This document shows, piece after piece, positions 7,132 to 13,698 of a stretch of DNA of 14,834 nucleotides. This stretch comes from JBOGWA01 sp050693155 (GTDB lineage Bacteria > Actinomycetota > UBA4738 > CALAEC01). The notes below the pieces were generated by a model. That model ran no database searches. It was not told the DNA's origin and was given only the letters and a program-made list of their open reading frames with translations. The stretch spans positions 1 through 14,834 of the forward strand of contig JBOGWA010000045.1 in assembly GCA_050693155.1 (NCBI GenBank). The letters are read 5' to 3'. The translations under genes were made by a program, and so were the position numbers. How positions within the stretch are numbered: the first letter of the stretch is position 1; every line of letters begins with the position of its first letter.

Positions 7132-8667
7132 CTAGAAGCTTCGGTCCTCTTCGTCTTCTTCTTCTTCGAAGAAGGCTCGTTCGAGTGGGGGCGCGGATGA
7201 GCCCGCACCCACAGACGCGTCGTGCATCCGTGCGGTCGGCGCCTGGTCGGCCGGCCGTGCCTGTCGGTACACCGGCGGCTCGAAGCCTGAGACTCCAGGA
7301 CCGGCGTCACTCGGCTCCGGCGCCTCGGCTCCACCGATCGCCCCGCCGATCGCCCCCCCCACGACGCCCCAGATCAGCGCGAGGCCTGCTCCCATGAAGA
7401 GTTCGGGACCGATCTGGGCAAGCTGCGCCTGGGAGATCCCCTGAACGACCCCAACGGAGCGGACGGTGAATCCGGCAAGCAATGAGAGGGCGAGGACGGC
7501 AAGCGCGAACACGATCCCGGCTCCGGCTCCGAGCGCCATCCCCTCGCCGACGGTCTCGGCATCGGCTCGGCGCGCCGCGTGCCGGCCGGCGATCAGGGTT
7601 GCAAGGAGCGGCACTGCGAGAAACGCGAAGTAGAACGGATCTGCGGAACCGAACTGCACCGGCAGCTCGGCCGGCGTCGTCGAGAGCTGGACCGGCGCGA
7701 CCGCGGCCTGGAGCGCCGCGAAGTCGATCGAGACGGGAAACTGGGTGTACGAGAGAAGCGTCAGGGTGGAACCCGCGCTCGAAATCGCCAGGCTTCCCCC
7801 CATTGCCGGAACGAGCACCGAGGTGGCCATGTTCGGCGCGAACAACGTTGTGAACATCACCAGCGTCGCACCCTCGGGAAAGCCATCCTGGATCACCCCG
7901 TCGAAATAGGCCCGGGTGAACTCGGGACTAAGAGCCGCAAGCACGAGCAGGCCGAGGAAGCCGAACACCAGGCCGTAGGCGGCCATGCGGAACCCGCCGG
8001 CGATGACCCCCACCATGCGGAGCCCGCCGAGCCGTCGGCGGAGCTCACCCTGAGCCGTCTGGAGCCCGCCGAATCCTCCCGCCAACACCCCGAGGCCGAG
8101 CGGCCAGAGCACCGCCTCGATCGGCGAGGGCTCGACGCCGATGACCCCGCCCCCGGCGAAGACTTCGAACGGGCCGGGAGGAGCGCTGATCTCGAACGTC
8201 ACGAAGAGCGACATCGCGTAGGAAAGCGCGGCGTACGGAATCGCGACCGACGCGCCGGCCACGACTCGCCTGCCCCATCCCCCACCGGCCCCACGCCCCG
8301 CGGCTCGCCCGGCCCGGTTGAGGAGAAAGGCGGCAACGAGGGTGCCGAGCAGCATGGAGACTCCGGCAGTCATCGAAACGTCGATCGGGCCGAGATCCTC
8401 GACTCCGGGTGGCAGCTCCTGAAGCTCGCCCGTTGCGCCGACCGCTTGCTGTTGCGCCTCTGCAACGGCTTGCACGTCGAGTGGTGGGAGGTCCACTTCG
8501 ATCCCGACGTGGTGGAGGGTGTAGAAGACCAGCCCGCCGGCCCGGCCGAGCGCCTTCGGCGACGGCGGATCGTCATACGTCGCGAGGAAGATCACGCCGA
8601 CCGAGAGAACGGCGACGCCAACGAACGAGAGAATCCCGAAGAGCAGAGACCGACCGATCGCCTTCAC
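7132..8667 (-). CDS. Polytopic membrane protein of unknown function with acidic C-terminal tail
   Basis: A 511-aa protein with roughly nine to ten hydrophobic segments, starting with SLLFGILSFVGVAVLSVGVIF (about 8-28). An extracytoplasmic-looking segment follows (about 30-95, LATYDDPPSPK to LPPGVEDLGPID), then more TMs up to a Gly-rich one (WGVVGGAIGGAIGGA). After that comes a Pro/Ala-rich soluble tail ending in a cluster of acidic residues (FFEEEEDEEDRSF). No zinc ribbon, transporter or enzyme motif is recognised. The GTG start at 8667 overlaps the sucD stop as GTGA, so it is co-translated with the suc genes. By position it could correspond to the large membrane protein (PerM/DUF6350-like, Rv0955 in Mycobacterium) kept between suc and pur genes in actinobacteria, but I cannot confirm that from sequence. 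Confidence 0.8.
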   Translation of the reverse strand: MKAIGRSLLFGILSFVGVAVLSVGVIFLATYDDPPSPKALGRAGGLVFYTLHHVGIEVDLPPLDVQAVAEAQQQAVGATGELQELPPGVEDLGPIDVSMTAGVSMLLGTLVAAFLLNRAGRAAGRGAGGGWGRRVVAGASVAIPYAALSYAMSLFVTFEISAPPGPFEVFAGGGVIGVEPSPIEAVLWPLGLGVLAGGFGGLQTAQGELRRRLGGLRMVGVIAGGFRMAAYGLVFGFLGLLVLAALSPEFTRAYFDGVIQDGFPEGATLVMFTTLFAPNMATSVLVPAMGGSLAISSAGSTLTLLSYTQFPVSIDFAALQAAVAPVQLSTTPAELPVQFGSADPFYFAFLAVPLLATLIAGRHAARRADAETVGEGMALGAGAGIVFALAVLALSLLAGFTVRSVGVVQGISQAQLAQIGPELFMGAGLALIWGVVGGAIGGAIGGAEAPEPSDAGPGVSGFEPPVYRQARPADQAPTARMHDASVGAGSSAPPLERAFFEEEEDEEDRSF

Positions 8668-9533
8668 GAGATGGCCTCGGCCGCGCGTTCGGCCACCTCG
8701 CTCGGATTCCGCCCAACGCGAACTCCCGCCGCCTCGAAGGCCTCGGCCTTTGCCTGCGCCGTGCCGCGAGATCCGGTGATGATCGCGCCGGCGTGGCCCA
8801 TTCGTTTTCCCGGCGGGGCGGTGAACCCGGCGATGTAGCCCACGACCGGCTTCGACATGTGGTCGGCGATGAACCTGGCCGCGCGCTCCTCGTCGTCCCC
8901 ACCGATCTCGCCGACGATCACGACGGCCTTGGTTTCGGGATCGGCCTCGAACCGCTCCAGGACGTCGACGAAGCCGGTCCCGATGATCGGATCCCCTCCG
9001 ATCCCGACACTGGTGGACTGTCCGACACCGCGTTGGGTGAGCTCATTCATGATCTGATACGTCAGGGTGCCCGACCGGGACACCAAACCGACAGGTCCCT
9101 CGATACACATCTCTCCGGGAATGATTCCGACGTTTGCCTTCCCGGGCGAGATGAGGCCGGGACAGTTCGGTCCGACCAGCACCGACGTCGCCCCCCGAAG
9201 GTACCCCGCGACCCGGGCCATGTCGAGGACCGGAACCCCATCGGTGACGCACACGATGAGATCGATTCCAGCCTGCGCCGACTCGAGAATGGCGTCCGCG
9301 GCGAACCGCGGTGGAACGAAGACGAGTGAAGCGTTCGCGTCCGTCTCTTCAGCCGCCTCGGCCACCGTGTCGAACACACGGATACCGTCGACGGACTCCC
9401 CCGCCTTCCCGGGGGTGACGCCTGCGACGACGTTCGTTCCGTAGGTCTGATTTCGGAGCGTGTGGAAGGAACCCTCCTTGCCCGTGATCCCCTGGACGAC
9501 GAGCCGCGTGTCTCGATCGATCAGGATCGCCAT
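8664..9533 (-). CDS. sucD: Succinyl-CoA synthetase (ligase), alpha subunit
   Basis: Alpha subunit of succinyl-CoA ligase, which interconverts succinyl-CoA plus NDP and Pi with succinate, CoA and NTP in the TCA cycle. The protein is 289 aa, the same as the E. coli subunit. The N-terminal CoA-binding domain has VVQGITGKEGSFHT (12-25) and VAGVTPGKAG (36-45). LVGPNCPGLISPG follows at about 119-131. The phosphohistidine loop GKRMGHAGAI places the catalytic His at residue 247 (His246 in E. coli). The ATG at 9533 shares one base with the sucC stop (TGATG), so the two subunits are translationally coupled, and the stop overlaps the downstream membrane-protein start. Nothing is missing from the family signatures. 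Confidence 0.97.
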   Translation of the reverse strand: MAILIDRDTRLVVQGITGKEGSFHTLRNQTYGTNVVAGVTPGKAGESVDGIRVFDTVAEAAEETDANASLVFVPPRFAADAILESAQAGIDLIVCVTDGVPVLDMARVAGYLRGATSVLVGPNCPGLISPGKANVGIIPGEMCIEGPVGLVSRSGTLTYQIMNELTQRGVGQSTSVGIGGDPIIGTGFVDVLERFEADPETKAVVIVGEIGGDDEERAARFIADHMSKPVVGYIAGFTAPPGKRMGHAGAIITGSRGTAQAKAEAFEAAGVRVGRNPSEVAERAAEAIS

Positions 9534-10660
9534 CAGACGGAAGCCGCCGTCCCCGCAGCCTCGAGCATCGTGGCGGCGGGCACGATCCGTTCGTGGCCGG
9601 ACTCGGCCAGCATCCTTCGCCCCTCCTCCGCGTTCGTCCCGTCCAGACGGACGACGATGGGGACCGAGGTTTCCACGCGTTTGAGCGCCTCAAGAATCCC
9701 CTCAGCGACGACGTCGCACCGGGTGATCCCGCCGAAGATGTTCACGAGGACCGACTTCACCGCGGGGTCCGAGAGCACGACCTCGAGCGAGGTCGCCATG
9801 AGCTCGGCGTCGGCGCCCCCACCGATGTCGAGGAAGTTCGCGGCTCGACCGCCGGCCTGCTGCACGAGGTCGAGCGTCGACATCACGAGCCCGGCGCCAT
9901 TCCCGATGATCCCGACCTCCCCATCCAGCTTGACGTATTGGAGACCGTGCTCTTTCGCCCTCGCTTCCGTCGGGTCCAGCCGAAAGTCCTTCTGGTAATC
10001 GGCCAGATCGGGGTGACGGAAGAGCGCGTTGTCGTCGATCGTAACCTTCGCGTCGAGCGGCACGACCCGACCGTCCGACAAGAGCGCCAGCGGATTCACC
10101 TCGACGAGTGTCGCGTCCTCGGCGACCAGCAGCGCATAGAGCCGTTCCAAGATCTCTCCGGCTCCCTTCCGCGCCTCCTCCGGCAGGCGCCCGGTCAGGT
10201 AGCGAAGCTGATACGACGCCAGGCCGAGGACGGGCTCGATGCGGGCCCGGCGGAGCGATGCGGGCTTGGTCGTCGCGATCTCTTCGATGTCAACGCCGCC
10301 CTCGCTCGAGACCATCGCGACGTAGGCCTTGCTCGAACGGTCGAGCGTGATCGCCGCGTAGAACTCGCCGGAGATGTCCACGAGTCGTTCGATGAGCACG
10401 CGCGTGACCGGCGAGCCCTTGAACCCCTCGGTGAGAATCCGCTCCGCGGCCTGCTCCGCCTCATACGCGGACGTGGCGATAGCGATCCCCCCACCTTTCC
10501 CGCGTCCTCCCATCTGAACCTGGGCCTTTACCGCGACCCGGCCGCCCAGCCGCTCGGAGGCGCCTCGAGCCTCGTCCGCGTTCGCCGCAACCTCTCGTTC
10601 GATGAGGTCGATGCCGTGCCGGGCAAAAAGCTCCTTGCCCTGATACTCGAACAGATCCAC
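9533..10660 (-). CDS. sucC: Succinyl-CoA synthetase (ligase), beta subunit
   Basis: Nucleotide-binding, ATP-grasp subunit that partners SucD. The 375-aa length is slightly below the E. coli 388. Visible marks are MDLFEYQGKELFARHGI at the N-terminus, VKAQVQMGGRGKGGGI (nucleotide loop, about 44-59), VEVNPLALL (metal-binding Glu/Asn), and the C-terminal domain with LDIGGGA and LVNIFGGITRCDVVAEGI. ADP versus GDP preference is not determined here. The start is the GTG at 10660, which directly abuts the TAG stop of the upstream B12-binding subunit; AAGGAAGG in the end of that gene serves as ribosome site. Its context with a methylmalonyl-CoA mutase subunit suggests it also handles succinyl-CoA from propionate or odd-chain carbon. 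Confidence 0.97.
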   Translation of the reverse strand: MDLFEYQGKELFARHGIDLIEREVAANADEARGASERLGGRVAVKAQVQMGGRGKGGGIAIATSAYEAEQAAERILTEGFKGSPVTRVLIERLVDISGEFYAAITLDRSSKAYVAMVSSEGGVDIEEIATTKPASLRRARIEPVLGLASYQLRYLTGRLPEEARKGAGEILERLYALLVAEDATLVEVNPLALLSDGRVVPLDAKVTIDDNALFRHPDLADYQKDFRLDPTEARAKEHGLQYVKLDGEVGIIGNGAGLVMSTLDLVQQAGGRAANFLDIGGGADAELMATSLEVVLSDPAVKSVLVNIFGGITRCDVVAEGILEALKRVETSVPIVVRLDGTNAEEGRRMLAESGHERIVPAATMLEAAGTAASV

Positions 10661-11065
10661 CTAGCTGGCCTTCCTTCGCTCGCCAAACCGCTTTCGGAGC
10701 CACTCGACGATGGCCGACGTGGGAGCTCCGGGCGTGAAGATCTCCTCGATGCCCTGCTTTTTCAGCTCGGGGATGTCTTCCTTTGGAATGATCCCTCCCG
10801 CGAAGATCACAACGTCGCCGGCGTCCCTTTCCCTGAGCAGCTGGGCAACGCGAGGAAAGAGGGTCATGTGTGCACCGGAATGGATGGAGAGCCCCACGGC
10901 GTCGGCGTCTTCTTGAATCACGGCCTCCGCCACCTGCTCGGGCGTCTGGTGGAGTCCGGTGTAGATGACCTCAAACCCGGCGTCGCGAAGCGCCCGCGCG
11001 ACGACCTTCGCTCCGCGGTCATGACCGTCTAGACCAGGCTTCGCGATGACGATTCGCTCCGGCAT
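10661..11065 (-). CDS. Methylmalonyl-CoA mutase, small cobalamin-binding subunit
   Basis: A stand-alone B12-binding domain of 134 aa, the usual size of the small subunit of two-component methylmalonyl-CoA mutases in archaea and some bacteria. The D-x-H-x-x-G signature is GLDGHDRGAK with Asp13, His15 (lower axial cobalt ligand) and Gly18. SIHSGAH (60-66) and the Gly pair at 90-91 complete the corrinoid site. The catalytic large subunit (about 550 aa) and the MeaB-type chaperone are not in this window. The ATG at 11065 has an AAGGGAGGG ribosome site 9 nt upstream. It is the first gene of a four-gene operon with sucC, sucD and the 511-aa membrane protein. A related acyl-CoA mutase (isobutyryl- or ethylmalonyl-CoA type) would have a similar small subunit and cannot be excluded. 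Confidence 0.92.
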   Translation of the reverse strand: MPERIVIAKPGLDGHDRGAKVVARALRDAGFEVIYTGLHQTPEQVAEAVIQEDADAVGLSIHSGAHMTLFPRVAQLLRERDAGDVVIFAGGIIPKEDIPELKKQGIEEIFTPGAPTSAIVEWLRKRFGERRKAS

Positions 11066-11100
11066 CCCCGGCTGCCCTCCCTTTGGCCCAGGGCCCCAAA

Positions 11101-11106
11101 ATGATA
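11101..11106 (-). promoter_or_regulatory. Candidate -10 of the mutase-suc operon
   Basis: TATCAT on the minus strand (11106-11101) predicts a transcript start near 11094 and a leader of about 29 nt that contains the ribosome site. No clear -35 is present. It is back-to-back with the promoter of the 58-aa gene. Confidence 0.4.
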
Positions 11107-11119
11107 TCGAATCGGTTGT

Positions 11120-11125
11120 TACCCT
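11120..11125 (+). promoter_or_regulatory. Candidate -10 for a leaderless 58-aa gene
   Basis: TACCCT at 11120-11125 fits TANNNT and ends 6 nt before the GTG at 11132. There is no ribosome site between them, so the transcript would be leaderless. Confidence 0.35.
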
Positions 11126-11131
11126 TTCCTC

Positions 11132-11308
11132 GTGGAGCGTTTCAGCAAGAGGCGAATCCGGTTCCGGCCGCCGGGCCTGAAGCCCGGAACGAAGATCGGG
11201 CGATTCGGCCCGTTTCGCGGACGCCTCGGCGTCGCGTGGGTGATCGCTTCGGTCGCGCTCGCCGCCGTGATCCTCGTCGCCGGCTGGCTCCTGCTCCGCG
11301 GGCTCTAG
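11132..11308 (+). CDS. Small single-TM protein, 58 aa, function unknown
   Basis: A short plus-strand frame from GTG (11132) to TAG (11306-11308) filling the space between two minus-strand genes. The first 33 or so residues are strongly basic (VERFSKRRIRFRPPG, then KPGTKIGRFGPFRGRLG). They are followed by one clean membrane helix (VAWVIASVALAAVILVAGWLLL) and a short RGL end. By the positive-inside rule the basic part is cytoplasmic. A TANNNT -10 element 6 nt upstream supports expression as a leaderless message. It is not recognised as a known family and is not an obvious RiPP precursor: it has no leader/core split, no Cys or Ser/Thr-rich core and no lasso-type Gly-start core. Its stop shares the palindrome CTAG with the converging gene. 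The alternative is a chance frame. Confidence 0.5.
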   Translation: MERFSKRRIRFRPPGLKPGTKIGRFGPFRGRLGVAWVIASVALAAVILVAGWLLLRGL

Positions 11309-12303
11309 TTCGAAACCTCCTCGATAAGCCCGCGTTCCTCGGCGGAAGCGATGAAGCCATCCACGTCACGCTGGGCCTGATCCCGGTCGACGTCGTCGTA
11401 TCGCTCGACGATCTCGTCGACGATCTCCTCGGTCGATCGCCCGGCCGCCAGCAGCTCCCACACCCTAGGGCCGACCCCGCGCGCAACGAAGAACTCGCCA
11501 TCCTCGAGATCCAACAGGACCAGCTCGTCGGCGACCTCGCGAACCGCAACCTCGGTCTCGAGCAGCGCCCGTTCGAGCGCCCATCCGACTCCCCACTCGT
11601 CGGCAAGCGACCGCGCCTCCGCCACCAGGTCCAACCGACCCAGTTCGACGAAGTCGCGCAGCCAGATCAGGCGTCTGGTCGGTCGAGGATGGGAGGCGTA
11701 GTGAAGGGCAAGCGCGACGAGCTGGGCGGGCGGCGAAGGTGCGAGGACGTTCCGCGAGTCGGTCGGTTCGCTGCCCGGCAGGAGCGCGTGATAGTCCACG
11801 TTCCGTGCCGATCGTTCGATGAAGACACACCAGTGGACGTCACAGAGAACACGGTATGGCCCGATAGAGCGCCAGGAGCTGACGCCTGCCTGGTAGCGGG
11901 CGAGATCTCGCGCCTTCCACGGGCGGGTGTTTTCATACCCGAGCCCTTCAAGGAAGAGCAGCCAAGCTCGAATCTCCGGGGCCGGTACGATCAGATCGAT
12001 GTCGACGTAGGGCCGAAGGGACGGATCGGCGTACTCGGAGGCGACAGCACGACCCTTGAACAGGATGGGAGGCGAGAGGCCCGGTGCTCCCCTGCCGAGA
12101 GCCACGCTGATTCGTTCGATCTCGAGATCGATCGTCGCCACGCGCCTGCGAAGGCGGTCCCAGTCCTCCCGCACCAGGATGACCGCCGCGCAGGCTCCGG
12201 CAAGCGACTCGACCCCCTCGACTCCTGCCCGACGGTATGCGGTTCCGAGCGCGACGGCGGCCGCGTCTCCGACGCCAGCCGCGCCCGCAGCGAGTCCGCT
12301 CAC
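11305..12303 (-). CDS. Nucleotidyltransferase (NTP_transf_5-like) fused to C-terminal PqqD/RRE-like domain
   Basis: A 332-aa two-domain protein. Residues about 75-215 resemble the uncharacterised nucleotidyltransferase family (PF14907-like): LFKGRAVASEYADP (81-94, conserved Lys-Gly), RPYVDIDLIVP with Asp101 and Asp103 as the likely metal-binding pair, DVHW (155-158), and HYASHP ... WLRDF (201-218). Residues about 255-330 read as a PqqD domain: LVLLDLEDGEFFV, then GPRVWELLAAGRSTEEIV, and RDVDGFIASAEERGLIE. PqqD-like domains bind leader peptides in PQQ, lasso-peptide and radical-SAM RiPP pathways. The GTG at 12303 follows the upstream stop by 6 nt without a ribosome site, so translation is probably coupled to the sulfatase-like gene. 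No precursor peptide, cyclase or radical-SAM enzyme is present in the window, so the substrate is unknown. Confidence 0.82.
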   Translation of the reverse strand: MSGLAAGAAGVGDAAAVALGTAYRRAGVEGVESLAGACAAVILVREDWDRLRRRVATIDLEIERISVALGRGAPGLSPPILFKGRAVASEYADPSLRPYVDIDLIVPAPEIRAWLLFLEGLGYENTRPWKARDLARYQAGVSSWRSIGPYRVLCDVHWCVFIERSARNVDYHALLPGSEPTDSRNVLAPSPPAQLVALALHYASHPRPTRRLIWLRDFVELGRLDLVAEARSLADEWGVGWALERALLETEVAVREVADELVLLDLEDGEFFVARGVGPRVWELLAAGRSTEEIVDEIVERYDDVDRDQAQRDVDGFIASAEERGLIEEVSN

Positions 12304-12309
12304 CGCGGG

Positions 12310-13698
12310 TCAGATATAGCCCAGATCCGAGAGACGCTGCTCGATCTCGCGCCGCTCCGTATCGGTGATGTCAACGGTCTGAGCCCCGTTTGCGCCCCAT
12401 GACTCCAGTGCCGAATCGAGCTCCGACCGTAGCCGGGCCAACACGAGCGGCTCCTCAGCCAAGTCCGTCTCCTCGTCGAGACCGTTCCCGACCTCGAATA
12501 GCCATTCCTGACCGTCGTTGGCTCGAACGAGCTTGAAGCGGTCGTCACGAACGCAGACCAGGTCGCGCCCAAGCGATGAGAAGTCGTACGACGGGTTGTT
12601 TCGCGCCACCCGTTCCCGGCCGTCTCGATCCCAGGAGCGCCACTCGGCAAACGTATGGGGGTTTCCCGTCCCATCCCGGTCGGAGGCGAAGAGATCGTTC
12701 CGCCTGCCCCGGAGGTGCTCGGGCACGGAAGCGCCGAGAAGCCGCGCCAGCGAAGGGAACACGTCGACGAACTCGTAGGGGCCAGACTTGCTTCCGGCGG
12801 GCACGAGGCCCGGACCCCGAGCAACGAAGGGCACCCGGATGAGGTGATCACACAAGGAAGCCTGATGCTCCGCCAGGCCGTGCTCGCCGATGTGCTCACC
12901 GTGATCCGAGGTTGCGATCAGGAGCGCGCCGTCCAACTTTCCTCCGCGATCGAGCATCGAAACGAGGTCACCGAGGAATCCGTCCGCACTGCTCACCTCG
13001 CCCGAGTACAGCGTCTTGTAGATGCCTCGCTTTCGAGCATCGGATCGGGCCAGCCCCTCCCACGGTCCAACCCGGTGCGCGATCGTCAGGCGGAACCAAA
13101 ACCCCTCCAGCGGACGGAACCGAGGGCCTCCGACACGCCGGATCGTTCCAAGCGGTGGAACGTAAGCCCAGTGGGGTTCGAAGTAATTCACGTAGAGAAA
13201 GAACGGTTCCTCGACGGCGCGAAGCTCCCCGGCGAGCCACCGGTTGAGCGCCAACCCGCCCGAGTCACCGCCGACGAGAAGCTTCTTGAGTCGCCGCCTG
13301 CCCCGGCCCCACCGTCCCTCGAGCGTGTCTCGGTACATGAAGGTGTCGAAGCCGCGAACAAGGCCCGTCGGCGGGGAGATCAACCCGTTGGCCGTGGCAC
13401 AGATCGTCCGGTACCCGAGGGTCCTGAGCCACTCTGCCAGGGTCACGGGAACGGAATCCCGAACCCGCATCGCCCCCCACTGGCAGCCATGCTCCGATGG
13501 GTAGAGCCCCGTGAACAGGCTCCCGTGTGACGGAGGGGTCCACGGCGCGTTCGAGATCATCGTGTCGATCTTCAGTCCGTCGGCCGCGAGCGAATCGACC
13601 GTCGGCGTGATGTGGTCCGGTCCTCCGTAGCATCCGAACCGATCAAGTCGGGCCGTGTCCAGCACGACCAGGATGATGTTCGGGAGACGTTCCTTCAT
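12310..13698 (-). CDS. Sulfatase-fold (alkaline phosphatase superfamily) hydrolase or transferase with Thr nucleophile
   Basis: A 462-aa soluble enzyme of the sulfatase fold. The metal-binding N-terminus is PNIILVVLDTARLDRFGCYG with Asp14. The nucleophile motif, normally C/S-x-P-S-R for formylglycine sulfatases, reads T-P-P-S-H at 54-58 (context APWTPPSHGSLFTGLYPSEHG), so Cys/Ser is replaced by Thr and Arg by His. The second metal cluster is ATSDHGEHIGEHG with Asp265 and His266, and the C-terminus has the EIEQRLSDLGYI tail seen in many sulfatase-like enzymes. Thr in this place is typical of phosphoglycerol and phosphoethanolamine transferases, although those are membrane-anchored and this protein has no TM or signal peptide. 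The ATG at 13698 overlaps the helicase stop as ATGA; the further open frame upstream is helicase sequence. True sulfate-ester hydrolysis is therefore doubtful. Confidence 0.88.
   Translation of the reverse strand: MKERLPNIILVVLDTARLDRFGCYGGPDHITPTVDSLAADGLKIDTMISNAPWTPPSHGSLFTGLYPSEHGCQWGAMRVRDSVPVTLAEWLRTLGYRTICATANGLISPPTGLVRGFDTFMYRDTLEGRWGRGRRRLKKLLVGGDSGGLALNRWLAGELRAVEEPFFLYVNYFEPHWAYVPPLGTIRRVGGPRFRPLEGFWFRLTIAHRVGPWEGLARSDARKRGIYKTLYSGEVSSADGFLGDLVSMLDRGGKLDGALLIATSDHGEHIGEHGLAEHQASLCDHLIRVPFVARGPGLVPAGSKSGPYEFVDVFPSLARLLGASVPEHLRGRRNDLFASDRDGTGNPHTFAEWRSWDRDGRERVARNNPSYDFSSLGRDLVCVRDDRFKLVRANDGQEWLFEVGNGLDEETDLAEEPLVLARLRSELDSALESWGANGAQTVDITDTERREIEQRLSDLGYI

Noticed and set aside
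7579..8838. Long plus-strand frame (419 codons) opposite the membrane protein and sucD
   Set aside because: It runs across two clear minus-strand genes, is Arg/Glu-rich and has no domain; a shadow frame.
9593..11032. Long plus-strand frame (479 codons) opposite sucC and the mutase subunit
   Set aside because: It is antisense to two highly conserved genes and has the composition of a shadow of third-position GC.
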